Positions 45,385-54,355 of a DNA stretch of 64,000 nt are shown piece by piece (within the stretch, counting starts at the first letter, position 1; every line of letters starts with the position of its first letter). This DNA is from Synechococcales cyanobacterium CNB (GTDB lineage: Bacteria; Planctomycetota; Phycisphaerae; Phycisphaerales; UBA1924). The notes beneath the pieces are model-generated. The model ran no database searches and was not told the DNA's origin. It saw only the letters and a program-made list of their open reading frames with translations. A program made the translations under genes and the position numbers. Location of the stretch: contig SZOZ01000004.1 of assembly GCA_030263455.1 (NCBI GenBank), positions 62,001-126,000 on the forward strand, read 5' to 3'.

Positions 45385-46751
45385 TCCGTCGAGCCGCCGT
45401 CGCGAAGTTTGAGCGCGCCCGGCCCGAGCGTGATGACGTTCTTCCCCGCCTCCTTGCTCTCCAGCGCGAGGCGGTCGGCGCGGTCGAGCAGTTTCTCAGC
45501 GGTCGAGCCGTCCCACGGGAAGGTCGCCAGCCCTCCCGAGATGGTGAGCGTGCCGGGAGCCAGCCCGGCGAGTTTCGGGAATCGGCACGAGTGGACCTGT
45601 CGCTGGAAGCGCTCGGCGATGTCGAAGACCGAGGCCGGGTGGCGGCTTCCGGGGTCGCGCGGGCCGTGCGGCTCGTAGAAGATCACCGCGAACTCATCGC
45701 CGCCGATGCGGCAGACACGGTCGGTCGGCCGCACGACGCTCGTGAGCATCCGCACGGTCTCGCGGAGAATCTCGTCGCCCGCGCCGTGCCCGTGCTTGTC
45801 GTTGAACTGCTTGAAGTTGTCGATGTCGAACACGAGCACGGTGAGCGAACGCCGCGCCTCGCGGGCGCGGTCGATCGCAACCGTCAGGAACCGGTCGAAG
45901 TAGCGTCGATTCCACGCCCCGGTGACCGGGTCGCGGAACGCGGCCTGTCGCAGTTCGGCGAGTTGCGACGAAAGGCGAAGCCACAGCCCGAGCCAGGCCG
46001 CGTGCGGACGCAACTCTTCGGGTGTGGCCGTCGCGCTTCGCAGCGCGCCCGCCGGCGCGCCGCCCGCGCCCGCAGGCACGAGCGCGACGGCACCGGCCGC
46101 GTCGCGCTCCGCGCCAGGTGGGATGAACTCGACGTCAGCTCTCCCCGTTCGATCACGGATCAGCGCGAGGCCCTCAGCGAGCGGCTCCCCGCCGCGAAGC
46201 AGCCGCTCGACCATCGGCGCATCGCCGACGGGGCGCTCCGATCCGGCCGCGAGCAGGGCATCGACGATCGGGTCGATCGCGCTCTCCGCTCGCACGCGCT
46301 CGCGATCGCCGTCGTCCGTGGGCGTCTTCCCGTTCGACGATGCCGCACGCAGCATCTCGCGCAGCGTCTGCCCCGTAGCGCCCGCCTCAACCACGCCGTC
46401 GTACAGCCCCGCCTGCGGGCTGCCCGCCCCAACGCGGAACACCCGCACGCACGGATCGATCAGGCGCAGGCCGGCGAGGAAGTTCGGCAGGTTGTCGCCG
46501 CGCGACGCCGAGTCCCCGTTCACCGACGGCTCAGCGTCCGGCGCGACGACCACCACTGCCGCCGAGGGGCTGCGATCGTCGATCGGGTCGCTCAGTTCGC
46601 CGATGGCGTCGAGCGGCGTGCGAGCGCGGATGACCTCGATGCCTGGGTCCAGCCGGAGGCGCGCGTCGAGGCCGGTCCGGCCGACCAGGATCACTCGCAA
46701 CTCGGGGGACTCAGGGGCCACCTGCCACTCCCGCACTCGACCTGGACGCAC
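45381..46751 (-). CDS. GGDEF diguanylate cyclase with non-classical N-terminus
   Basis: 456 aa. Makes cyclic di-GMP. The active-site motif is GGDEF at 350-354 in CRIGGDEFAVIFYE, and the inhibitory I-site RPTD (341-344) lies five residues upstream, so product inhibition is likely. N-terminal 130 residues have a receiver-like alternation (RVILVGRTG, AAVVVVAPD) but no phosphoacceptor Asp pattern is clear, and residues 160-250 look like a GAF-like or unknown domain. No membrane segment. GTG 46751 is 2 bp after the stop of the 46754 gene. Coupled to the HAD gene downstream. Confidence 0.9.
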   Translation of the reverse strand: MRPGRVREWQVAPESPELRVILVGRTGLDARLRLDPGIEVIRARTPLDAIGELSDPIDDRSPSAAVVVVAPDAEPSVNGDSASRGDNLPNFLAGLRLIDPCVRVFRVGAGSPQAGLYDGVVEAGATGQTLREMLRAASSNGKTPTDDGDRERVRAESAIDPIVDALLAAGSERPVGDAPMVERLLRGGEPLAEGLALIRDRTGRADVEFIPPGAERDAAGAVALVPAGAGGAPAGALRSATATPEELRPHAAWLGLWLRLSSQLAELRQAAFRDPVTGAWNRRYFDRFLTVAIDRAREARRSLTVLVFDIDNFKQFNDKHGHGAGDEILRETVRMLTSVVRPTDRVCRIGGDEFAVIFYEPHGPRDPGSRHPASVFDIAERFQRQVHSCRFPKLAGLAPGTLTISGGLATFPWDGSTAEKLLDRADRLALESKEAGKNVITLGPGALKLRDGGSTE

Positions 46752-46753
46752 CT

Positions 46754-47302
46754 TCAGCGACCGCGCTGCGCGTCCCCGGTGGGTTCATCGGCCAACAGCA
46801 TCGCCAACTCTTCTTCGGTCAGGAGCGTCCGGGCGTTCGGCATCGAATCGGGTTCGGGGGAGGATTTCTGCCCGTTTGCTCCCGGCGTCGCCGCCGATGC
46901 CCCGGCGAGAGTTCCGGACAACCGCAGCGGCGCGCCGGACGCAGGTGCCGGGGCGGGGTGAACAAAAGTCACCGGCTTCGGCCTCGGTGACTCGACCACG
47001 GTGAGCGAGTCCGGGTTGCCCGCTCGGAATGCCCAGCAGACCGCAGCCGGGACGAAGCGAACAGCCGCGGCAACCACGCGATCCCAATCCGGCAACGAGT
47101 CCGGCTCGACCAGTACAAGCACAGGGCGCGGGTGTCCGGCCGACTTGCTCATGCGCAACAGCCGGGCGAAGGCCGCGTAGGGACCGATTTCCGCCGTCGG
47201 CTCGATCCCGCGGCGCCGAAGGGCCTCCAGCAGCGCGGCCGGCGGACGGACACGCGGAGCGTGCCAGAGCACGCAAGGCGGCGATGAACGCGGACCCTCC
47301 AT
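46754..47302 (-). CDS. Conserved-context hypothetical protein upstream of the cyclase
   Basis: 182 aa, soluble, no family recognised. Residues 1-95 show an alpha/beta pattern (LLEALRRRGIEPTAE, PVLVLVEPDSL, AAVCWAF), like a degenerate receiver domain. A Pro/Ala/Ser-rich linker follows, and a short acidic tail (LLTEEELAMLLADEP). ATG 47302 is chosen because TACACT ends 6 nt upstream; an in-frame GTG at 47320 lies beyond it. It sits 2 bp before the diguanylate cyclase gene and could supply a sensory or partner function to it (inference). Confidence 0.65.
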   Translation of the reverse strand: MEGPRSSPPCVLWHAPRVRPPAALLEALRRRGIEPTAEIGPYAAFARLLRMSKSAGHPRPVLVLVEPDSLPDWDRVVAAAVRFVPAAVCWAFRAGNPDSLTVVESPRPKPVTFVHPAPAPASGAPLRLSGTLAGASAATPGANGQKSSPEPDSMPNARTLLTEEELAMLLADEPTGDAQRGR

Positions 47303-47308
47303 GCCCCC

Positions 47309-47314
47309 AGTGTA
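47309..47314 (-). promoter_or_regulatory. -10-like TACACT, leaderless position
   Basis: TACACT (minus strand) ends 6 nt before ATG 47302, supporting that start over the upstream GTG. It probably drives the three-gene unit down to the HAD hydrolase. Confidence 0.45.
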
Positions 47315-47377
47315 CGGCACGCCGCCCGTGAAACAATCGACAGTGACAGTGGACGTGAAGAAGGGAGTCCAAGGTGT

Positions 47378-48481
47378 TCAGGAATGGAACAGGGCTTCGG
47401 CAACCCGGGCTGCTCCGTCCACGGGTCCGAGGTCGGCCAGGGCGGTGCGCATGGCATCGCGTCGGCCCGCGTCGCGCAGGAGGTCGGCGAGCGCTACGCC
47501 CGCCGTCGTCATGTTGCGTGATGGTTCGATCAGGTCGGCCGCGATGACCGCGCCGCCGGCCCTTTCGAGCGGCTCGGCGTTGTGCCGCTGGTGCTGATCC
47601 CGGTGGTAGGGGAAGGGCATGAAGATCGTGGGCACTCGATTCGCCCACACCTCGGCGACCGTGCCCGCGCCTGCCCGCGCGACGGCCAGATCGGCCGCGC
47701 CCCACGCCATGCCCATCGGGTTGATGAAGTCCACTACGCGCGCCGGCACGCCCGCCCGCACGTACGCCTCGCGCACCGCGTCGCCGTCTTTCGGGCCTGT
47801 CTGGTGAAGCGCCTGCCAGCCAGCCAGGTCATTCGCACGCTCGCGCACGAACTCGGCCATGAACAGGTTGATGCTGCTCGCCCCCTGGCTCGCACCCGTC
47901 ACGAGCAGTGTGGGGCGGTGGGGGTCCAGACCGAGCGAGCGTCGGCACGAGGCACGATCGCCCGGCGCGAGGGCGGCTCTCCGAACAACCGGTGCGATCG
48001 AGGCCCAGCCGACGTGCGCGTCGCGTCCTGCGTTCAACACCCGCGCGGCATGGCGCGCCAGCCAGCGGTTCGCCTTCCCCGGCGGCGTGTCGAGGTTCAG
48101 CAGCGTCACCGGGCACCGTTCGACGCGGGCGGCCTGCACCGACGGCGCGCTCACGAACCCGCCGGTGCACAGGACACGCACGCTGGCGCACTCGTCTCGC
48201 GCGCGCCGGATGGCGGCACGCGCGGTTCGGACCGACGCTCCCCACGACCCGATGAACCGCGCCATCGCAACAGGGCGCATCGCCGGAGTGGCGATGGGCA
48301 GCGGAACGAACTCGACCCCCTCGCCCTCCAGGATCGCTCGATCCACGCCCCGCGACGAGCACAGGAACAGCGCTCGCACCTCGCCCCCGACACGCTCTCG
48401 GAGCCGTTCGAGCACGGCGAGCGAAGGGTACAGGTGCCCGCCCGTTCCCCCCCCCGCGAAGATGAAGCCGGGCGTGTTCAT
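47378..48481 (-). CDS. murG: UDP-GlcNAc transferase MurG
   Basis: Adds N-acetylglucosamine to lipid I to make lipid II at the inner face of the membrane. 367 aa. Motifs: FAGGGTGGHLYPSLAVL, GGFVSAPSVQAA, the donor-binding VTGASQGASSINLF, and AGAGTVAEVWANRVPTIFMPFPY. 41 bp downstream of ftsW, outside a full mur/fts cluster. A TTCAAT hexamer 7 nt before the ATG is a weak -10 candidate. A 9-nt C run is at 48447-48455. Presence with ftsW implies that this organism makes peptidoglycan. Confidence 0.95.
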   Translation of the reverse strand: MNTPGFIFAGGGTGGHLYPSLAVLERLRERVGGEVRALFLCSSRGVDRAILEGEGVEFVPLPIATPAMRPVAMARFIGSWGASVRTARAAIRRARDECASVRVLCTGGFVSAPSVQAARVERCPVTLLNLDTPPGKANRWLARHAARVLNAGRDAHVGWASIAPVVRRAALAPGDRASCRRSLGLDPHRPTLLVTGASQGASSINLFMAEFVRERANDLAGWQALHQTGPKDGDAVREAYVRAGVPARVVDFINPMGMAWGAADLAVARAGAGTVAEVWANRVPTIFMPFPYHRDQHQRHNAEPLERAGGAVIAADLIEPSRNMTTAGVALADLLRDAGRRDAMRTALADLGPVDGAARVAEALFHS

Positions 48482-48522
48482 GCTGCGGATTGAATGGGAG
48501 CAGGGATCGAGGGATCAAGGCA

Positions 48523-49752
48523 TCAGGGCATCGAGGGAACGGCCTCCGCGTCGGCCTGCTCCTCGTCGTCGGCGGCGGGCACCGGCTGCGTGCGGTCCAT
48601 CGCCGCGAGCAACCCCAGCGCGGCCGCCGTCAGCACCCAGCCCGTCCCGCCCGACGAGAGCAGAGGCAGCGCGATCCCCTTCGTCGGCCCGAGTCCGGTG
48701 ACGACGGCGAGATTGATGATCGCCTGCAGGCCGACCGTCGCCAGCACCCCGATGCCGAGGAGCTTCAGGAAGGGCGATCGCTCGCGCCGGACGATCACCA
48801 CCCCCGTGACGAGCAGGCAGGCGTACAGCCCGACCACGAGCGCTGCGCCGGCGATGCCGAGTTCCTCGCAGATGATGGCGAAGAGGAAGTCGGTCTGATC
48901 CTCGGGCAGGTAGCCGAACTTTTGGATGCCGTGCCCAAGCCCGCGCCCCCATCCCTGGCCCCCCGCGACGGCCGCCATCGACTGGATCATGTGGTAGCCG
49001 GACCCCTGCGGATCGGCGAAGGGGTCGAGAAACGCCGTGAGTCTCCGCACCCGGTAGGGGCTGACGACGATCGCGCCGGCGATGCACAGCAGGCCGACCG
49101 GCACAAAGCACGCGAAGTGCAGCAGCCTCGCCCCGCCCGCGAGCAGCACGACGCTCGCGGCCGCGGCTATCAGGACGCCCGTGCCGAGGTCTTCGAGGAC
49201 CACAAGACCGGCGACGACACCGGTGAGCACGAGCGCTGGAAAGAGGCCGAACCAGAACCGCGGCATGAGGGCCGCCCGCTGGGTCGCGAGCCACGCCATC
49301 AGCCCGATCAGCCCCCACTTGGCGATCTCGGAGGGCTGCACCGACAGGCCGCCGGCGATCGGCAGCGCGATCCAGCGCGATGAGGCGTTCACTTCCCGTC
49401 CGAGGCCCGGCACGTAGACCAGACCGAGCACGCAAACCAGGCCGAGCGTGACCAAACCCGCGGCCACAAGGCCGCGATCGGGAGGGCAATGGGCAGTGGA
49501 CCGTGGGCAAAGGACATCGGAGGGACCAAAGAACCGTCGGACCGGTGCGAAGGCCGCCGCCGCGAACGCGCCGCAGGCGACGAGCATGTAGACGGTTGAG
49601 CGGGACAGGATGATCGACCGCGGCGTGATGCCGTCCGCGTCCACCTCGGCCCCGATGGGCGAGACCGCCATCCCCGCCGAGTTGACCATCACCACGCCCA
49701 GCGTGAGCAGGGCGAGCACACAGATGGCGATCGTCTGGCCGGCGCGGAGCAT
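48523..49752 (-). CDS. ftsW: SEDS-family cell-division/elongation glycosyltransferase
   Basis: 409 aa with about ten membrane helices. SEDS proteins polymerise lipid II into glycan strands. Motifs: SSRWIALPIAGGLSVQPSEIAKW, and later EDQTDFLFAIICEELGI and the C-terminal GIALPLLSSGGTG. Adjacency to murG favours FtsW over RodA, as does GLSVQPSEIAKWG; the two are hard to separate by eye. Residues 65-90 carry a short non-typical insert (CPRSTAHCPPDRG). Confidence 0.9.
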   Translation of the reverse strand: MLRAGQTIAICVLALLTLGVVMVNSAGMAVSPIGAEVDADGITPRSIILSRSTVYMLVACGAFAAAAFAPVRRFFGPSDVLCPRSTAHCPPDRGLVAAGLVTLGLVCVLGLVYVPGLGREVNASSRWIALPIAGGLSVQPSEIAKWGLIGLMAWLATQRAALMPRFWFGLFPALVLTGVVAGLVVLEDLGTGVLIAAAASVVLLAGGARLLHFACFVPVGLLCIAGAIVVSPYRVRRLTAFLDPFADPQGSGYHMIQSMAAVAGGQGWGRGLGHGIQKFGYLPEDQTDFLFAIICEELGIAGAALVVGLYACLLVTGVVIVRRERSPFLKLLGIGVLATVGLQAIINLAVVTGLGPTKGIALPLLSSGGTGWVLTAAALGLLAAMDRTQPVPAADDEEQADAEAVPSMP

Positions 49753-49819
49753 GACGTGACTCTGTTATCGGGAGACCCGCCGCAAACCCTGCAACGGCGC
49801 GCCGCGGCCCCGCGTCGGC

Positions 49820-51511
49820 TCAGCGGACGACCGCCAGCGGCACACGGCGGTCCAGGTCCGCCACGGGCCGGGCGATCAGGTCGTACCCGTCGCTCCCCAC
49901 CACCACGCACCGCACCAGTTCGCCGGGGCTGAGCGGCGAGCCGGAGAGCACGTACGTCACCGCGTCGATCTGCGGGGCCTGAAACCTCGCTCGTGCTCGG
50001 TACCAGTGGCCGGATGTCCGCTGTTCACCGCCCATCGCCCACTGTCCGTCCACGAGCACGTCAAGCCGTACCCCCGTCGCCGCCGGCCGGTTCGGGTCGA
50101 ACTTCGCGGCGAGGGCGGCCGCTCGCTCGAACGCGATCCGTTGCTGGAGCAGCAGAACCTCCGCTTTGCGACGGGTCTTCACCTCGGCCGCGACGGCGAG
50201 CGCGGGGTCTCCCTCCATCGTGCCCGCCGGCGTGCCGTCCTCTCGCGAATACTCGAACACTCCCACCGCGTCGAAGGCCGACTCTTCCACGAAGGCCAGC
50301 AGGTCGCGGTGGTCGTCCTCGGACTCGCCCGGGAAGCCGCTGATGAAGGTCGTGCGGATGGCGATACCGGGCACGCGCTCGCGGAGCATGCGGATGAGAC
50401 GCCGCTGCTGCTCCGCCGTCACGTGGCGGCGCATCGCAGCGAGCATGCGGTCCGAGCCGTGCTGGAGGGGGATGTCGATGTATGGCAGCACGCGGCCTCG
50501 TGCGCACACCTCGGCGAAGGCGTCGATGAACTCGTCGCGGAAGTTGGAGGGGTAGGCGTACATGAGCCGGATCCACGCCGATCCGGCCGTCTCTTCCGCC
50601 GCCCGGTCGAGGGCGTCGAGCAGCGCGGGCAGCCCGGCCTCGAATCGTCCCATGCCCGGCCGCCACCCGCCCCCGAGGTCGTCGCCGTAACTCGTCGTGT
50701 CCTGCCCGATGAGGTTCAGTTCGAACGCGCCGTCGGTCAGCAGTTCGCGGGCCTCGGCGACGCACCGCTCGATCGGCTTGGACCGCATCTTGCCGCGGAT
50801 GCCGGGGATGGTGCAGAACGCGCAGTTCTGGTTGCAGCCCTCGCTGATGCGCAGGTAGGCGTAGTGCCGCGGGGTGAGGCGCAGACGGGCCGAGTCGTCC
50901 TCGAAGTACCCGACTCCCCTGCCGTCCTTCCCATTCACCGTCAGGCCGACGGTGTTGCGTCCCCGCTCCTTCGCGGCCTGGAGCGCGTTGGCTGCGATCC
51001 AGTACGGTGGCCGCTCTTCGCCGATGTCCTGGCGCGCCGCGCCGGTGCCTCGCACGGCCTCGACGATGCGGTCGCGATCGAAGACGCCGATCATCGCGTC
51101 GATGCCCGGCGCCCACTCGAGCATCTTCGCCCTGTGCCGCTGCACGAGGCACCCCGCAACGATCACGCGCTTCACCATGCCGCGCTGCTTCGCGCGCACG
51201 GCGTCGCGGATGACGCCGAGCGATTCCTGCTTGGACGCTTCGAGGAACCCGCATGTGTTGATGACGACCGCGTCCGCCGGCTCGATGCCGTCCTCGACCG
51301 GCCCGCCCCCCTCGACCGAGAGCGCGTCGTCGTGCCCCCAGTCGTGCGCGGAGGGGTCGTAGGAGACCGGGATCAGCCCATCCTCGGCGAGCAGGCCGAG
51401 CATCTTCTCGGAGTCCACGAGGTTTTTGGGGCACCCCAGGCTCACGAACGAGACCGTTCGCACGCCCGGATCGGCCGCGGTCTTTCGGGATGTGCGAGCG
51501 CCTCGGGGCAT
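49820..51511 (-). CDS. rimO: Ribosomal protein S12 methylthiotransferase RimO
   Basis: Radical-SAM enzyme that methylthiolates Asp88 of ribosomal protein S12. 563 aa against about 440 typically, with extra segments after residue 40 (YDPSAHDWGHDDALS) and near residue 185. N-terminal FVSLGCPKNLVDSEKMLG is RimO-like rather than MiaB-like. The second iron-sulfur cluster is in SEGCNQNCAFCTIPGIRGKM (CxxxCxxC). FPGESEDDHRDLLAFVEE and the C-terminal TRAM domain are present. ATG 51511 follows a TACAGT hexamer by 9 nt. Confidence 0.93.
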   Translation of the reverse strand: MPRGARTSRKTAADPGVRTVSFVSLGCPKNLVDSEKMLGLLAEDGLIPVSYDPSAHDWGHDDALSVEGGGPVEDGIEPADAVVINTCGFLEASKQESLGVIRDAVRAKQRGMVKRVIVAGCLVQRHRAKMLEWAPGIDAMIGVFDRDRIVEAVRGTGAARQDIGEERPPYWIAANALQAAKERGRNTVGLTVNGKDGRGVGYFEDDSARLRLTPRHYAYLRISEGCNQNCAFCTIPGIRGKMRSKPIERCVAEARELLTDGAFELNLIGQDTTSYGDDLGGGWRPGMGRFEAGLPALLDALDRAAEETAGSAWIRLMYAYPSNFRDEFIDAFAEVCARGRVLPYIDIPLQHGSDRMLAAMRRHVTAEQQRRLIRMLRERVPGIAIRTTFISGFPGESEDDHRDLLAFVEESAFDAVGVFEYSREDGTPAGTMEGDPALAVAAEVKTRRKAEVLLLQQRIAFERAAALAAKFDPNRPAATGVRLDVLVDGQWAMGGEQRTSGHWYRARARFQAPQIDAVTYVLSGSPLSPGELVRCVVVGSDGYDLIARPVADLDRRVPLAVVR

Positions 51512-51520
51512 CAGATGAGG

Positions 51521-51526
51521 ACTGTA
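51521..51526 (-). promoter_or_regulatory. -10-like TACAGT upstream of rimO
   Basis: On the minus strand TACAGT ends 9 nt before ATG 51511, allowing a leader of only a few nucleotides. Confidence 0.4.
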
Positions 51527-51551
51527 GGCCCCGGCCGGGAAACCACGGCGT

Positions 51552-52037
51552 TCACGAGACGATCGGCGCGACAGGCCGAGGCTCAGTCGCCAGCCCCGCC
51601 ATGCCCTCTGCCGGGTAGTGCCGCTTCAGAGCGGCCACGAAGGCGTCCCGCTCCGCGGTCACCAGGTACACCGCGCCAGCCAGGCGCCAGCCGACGAACT
51701 TCAGGGCACGCGGCAACGCCTCGCGCGTCGTGCAGACGACCAGCTCGCCGTCCTCGAACCGCAGCGGCAGCACCGAGAACTGCCACGCCTGCCGACGCTC
51801 GACCAGCGAGAGCGCCTCGAGGTCGATCGCCTCCGCCAGCGGGTCGATCCGCGGTGCGACCGCCGCGTACTGCTCCGCCCATGCCTCCTCGACCAAGCCA
51901 GGATCAAGCCCGAACATGTCCTCGGCGAGGGCGCCGAAGGGCCTGCCCCGCGTGCGCTGCGCTTCCAGCACGCGGTCGCGCTGTTCGGGACTGAGCAGAC
52001 CGCGAGCCACCAGCAGATCACCGAGTCGGAGCGTCAT
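51552..52037 (-). CDS. Stand-alone MshEN/GspE-N-terminal-like domain protein
   Basis: 161 aa. Residues 1-60 (RLGDLLVARGLLSPEQRDRVLEAQ ... PFGALA, in two parts) match the N-terminal domain of type II secretion/type IV pilus ATPases (GspE/PilB, MshEN). Residues 60-150 give the following beta/alpha half (VLPLRFEDGELVVCTT). No ATPase domain follows. MshEN domains of this type can bind cyclic di-GMP, so a regulator for the pseudopilin system or for another target is plausible. GGGGAGA precedes ATG 52037. Confidence 0.75.
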   Translation of the reverse strand: MTLRLGDLLVARGLLSPEQRDRVLEAQRTRGRPFGALAEDMFGLDPGLVEEAWAEQYAAVAPRIDPLAEAIDLEALSLVERRQAWQFSVLPLRFEDGELVVCTTREALPRALKFVGWRLAGAVYLVTAERDAFVAALKRHYPAEGMAGLATEPRPVAPIVS

Positions 52038-52250
52038 GGATGTCTCCCCTGCCGGCCAGCGCCGGCGATGGCTCAGGCATCGACACGGCGAGCGGACGGG
52101 GCGAGCGTGGAGGCACATCGCACGCCAATCTCATGCCGACCGCGATCCATGCGCGGAAAGGATCGGCTGGGGGAGCGTGGTCGAGCGTTCGGGCTGTGCG
52201 GGCGACCACTCCAAATCGGCAGGCGAGTCCGCTTGACAGGTGCGCCGCCC

Positions 52251-52604
52251 TCACGCTGCCGGCTCGACCGTTGAGCTCAGGCCCCTCGCTCGGAGCCGCT
52301 CTCGGTAGAACTCCGCCCGCTCGAAGTGCGCCACCAGCACCACTGCCCGGCCGCGTGCGCTCGCCTCGTGCATCACGCTCTTGGCCTCTTCCGCATCCAG
52401 CGGCGTCGAGTCCGTGATCGCACGGATCACGAAGCGTGCGTCGTGCGCGTTGTCGTGCAGGAGCATCAGGTTGTAGGGCGGGAGCCGGTCCAGCCTTCGC
52501 GGTCCGGACGCTGCCGCGTTGTCGCGTGCTGCGCCGAGGTTCTTCGCGATCTGACGCTTGCGGGCCTGCTCTTCTCGATCCGGTTCGTCGGCCTGACGAC
52601 TCAT
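52251..52604 (-). CDS. clpS: ClpS-like protease adaptor
   Basis: 117 aa. The ClpS fold is recognisable: PYNLMLLHDNAHDARFVIRA, then DAEEAKSVMHEASARGRAVV and FERAEFYRERLRARGLSSTVEPAA. ClpS delivers N-degron substrates to ClpA/ClpC with ClpP. N-terminal ~45 residues are charged (EPDREEQARKRQIAK) and probably flexible. ATG 52604 is fixed by AGGAGGGG (52612-52619). The canonical Asn-Asp in the substrate pocket is here His-Asp-Asn, so binding properties may differ. Two clpP genes lie 5 kb away. Confidence 0.75.
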   Translation of the reverse strand: MSRQADEPDREEQARKRQIAKNLGAARDNAAASGPRRLDRLPPYNLMLLHDNAHDARFVIRAITDSTPLDAEEAKSVMHEASARGRAVVLVAHFERAEFYRERLRARGLSSTVEPAA

Positions 52605-53004
52605 GGCGTTCCCCTCCTGGGCGCCGGGGCGTTCGGCCTTCTGCAAACCTATCACGAGATCGGACCGACGCCACCCCGCTCATCAGAATGTCCAGGGCCG
52701 CGACCCTTCCGACTCACTCGCAAGCCCGACCCGCCCAAGGGGTTATGACTCGGTGGTGCGCCTAGGCCCGTCCTCCGCGCGCCCGTCCGGGAACCGATCG
52801 TCAAGAACGTCGTATAACCTGCTGTCCCGATGATGCTTCGGGCCGACTCCGGCCGCCGGATGACGGGGCAGTTTCTCAGCAGTTCGGCGTGCAACGGGTG
52901 GTCAGAGGCGAGCGCGGGCTGTCCGTATGCGCGCTCGCGCGCCGTCATGCACGCTTTCTCCTCCAGCGACCCGTCCCGCCCAACGGTGGGCGGGTCGCGT
53001 TTCC
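52605..53004. other. 400-bp gap with an uncertain small frame and a hairpin
   Basis: Between mnmE and the ClpS-like gene. It contains a hairpin CCCGCCC/GGGCGGG (52975-52994) just after the mnmE stop. There is also an open frame on the minus strand from ATG 52948 to 52652 (98 codons) preceded by a good GGAGGAG. Its second half has poor codon bias and no family similarity, so it is not called a gene. TATAAC at 52815-52820 is the only other signal seen. Confidence 0.35.
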
Positions 53005-54336
53005 CTACTTGCCCACGCAGAACGACGCGAACACACGCCCGATCACGTCGTCCGGCGTCACGCGACCCGTCAACTCCCCGATCGCGTCCAACGCTGCCCG
53101 CAACGCATCCGCTACCAGTTCCGGCGCGCCGAGAGAGCGCGAATCGTTCGTGACGAGTGTGCCAGCCTCCTCCAGTCCGCGCAGCGTGAGCGCCAGCGCA
53201 CGCCTGTGACGCGACAGCAGCGATCCCGTCGGCACGCCGACCGAGTCCGCGATCGCCCGGCGAAGCGGCCCCAGATTCCAGCCGTCGAGTGCGCACACCG
53301 GCAGCCCGCCGTGTTCGCTCCCCGGAAGGTCCGCCTTCGTGCGCACACGAATGACGGGAACTGCAGCGGGCACGTCTTCGATCGGCGCGTACCGGCCCGT
53401 GGGGTCGCAGTGGATGATCGCGTCCGCGGCACGGAGCGCGGCCCGCGCCGCGCGCTGGGCTTCGGCGTCGATCGGCCCGTGTGTCGCCGCATCCAGGCCC
53501 GGCAGGTCGAGCAGGTCCACGCCGGGCGCGCCCGGCGCATCCGGAGAGAGGTCCAGCGGCTCGCGCAGCACGTCGCGGGTCGTGCCGGGCACGTCGCTCA
53601 CAACCGCGCGGCGCCGCCCCAACAGGGCGTTGAAAAGGGTGCTTTTTCCCGCGTTTGGCGGGCCGACGAGCGCGGCCGCGGCCCGGTCCGAGCCGCGCAG
53701 GCTCGCGGGCGATTCGCCGTGCAGTTCGCCGCCGATCTCGGCGACGAGCGCGCTCAGCCGGTCGATCAGGTCGGCCGGCGCGATCGGCACCACGTGCTCC
53801 TGGTCGGCGAAGTCCACGCCCGCCTCGACGAGCGCGAGGAGCGTTGCGATCTCGTCCGCCCATTCGCGGTAGCGCTCACCCGTGCAGCCGCTGAGCAGCC
53901 GCCTGGCCGCGTCGAGGTCTTCGGCCGTGCGTGCGGCGATCGTCGCCGCGACGCCCTCCGCCTGCGCGATCGTGAGCCGACCGTTCATGTACGCCCGTGC
54001 CGAGAACTCGCCCGGCTCGGCCAGCCGCACCCCGTCCTGCGCGAGCAACCGCGCGAGCGTCCGTTCGACCAGCGCGGGGTTGCCGGGGAGTTGCACTTCG
54101 GCCGCATCCTCGCCCGTGTACGACGCCGGCGCGACGAACCGCAGCACGAGGCACGGGATCATCAGCCGATCCGCGACGCGGAGCGAGCATGCGTGCACCC
54201 CCGCGGACAACGGCGGCACCTCCGCGACGACGCCCGAGAGCGCACGCTCCACCCCGGGCCCCGAGAGGCGCACGATCGCCCTCGCCGACCGCCCGTGCGG
54301 CGAAGCGACCGCGACGATGACGTCTCCCGTGCGCAC
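53005..54336 (-). CDS. mnmE: tRNA modification GTPase MnmE
   Basis: With MnmG it makes carboxymethylaminomethyl-uridine at tRNA wobble U34. 443 aa. N-terminal formyl-THF-binding domain, then a helical domain with the inserted G domain: [16 protein letters not shown] (G1), VPGTTRDVL (G2) and DLPGLD (G3). The C-terminus is CVGK, retaining the catalytic Cys of the C-[ILV]-G-K signature. GTG 54336 is 19 bp after yidC. The yidC-mnmE order is the conserved one near many bacterial origins, though jag, rnpA and rpmH are not here. Confidence 0.95.
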   Translation of the reverse strand: MRTGDVIVAVASPHGRSARAIVRLSGPGVERALSGVVAEVPPLSAGVHACSLRVADRLMIPCLVLRFVAPASYTGEDAAEVQLPGNPALVERTLARLLAQDGVRLAEPGEFSARAYMNGRLTIAQAEGVAATIAARTAEDLDAARRLLSGCTGERYREWADEIATLLALVEAGVDFADQEHVVPIAPADLIDRLSALVAEIGGELHGESPASLRGSDRAAAALVGPPNAGKSTLFNALLGRRRAVVSDVPGTTRDVLREPLDLSPDAPGAPGVDLLDLPGLDAATHGPIDAEAQRAARAALRAADAIIHCDPTGRYAPIEDVPAAVPVIRVRTKADLPGSEHGGLPVCALDGWNLGPLRRAIADSVGVPTGSLLSRHRRALALTLRGLEEAGTLVTNDSRSLGAPELVADALRAALDAIGELTGRVTPDDVIGRVFASFCVGK

Positions 54337-54355
54337 GCCCGATCATTGGCCTTGC

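Noticed and set aside
52652-52948. 98-codon minus-strand frame between mnmE and the ClpS-like gene with a good GGAGGAG
   Set aside because: Second half has poor codon bias and no recognisable similarity. Left as uncertain rather than called.
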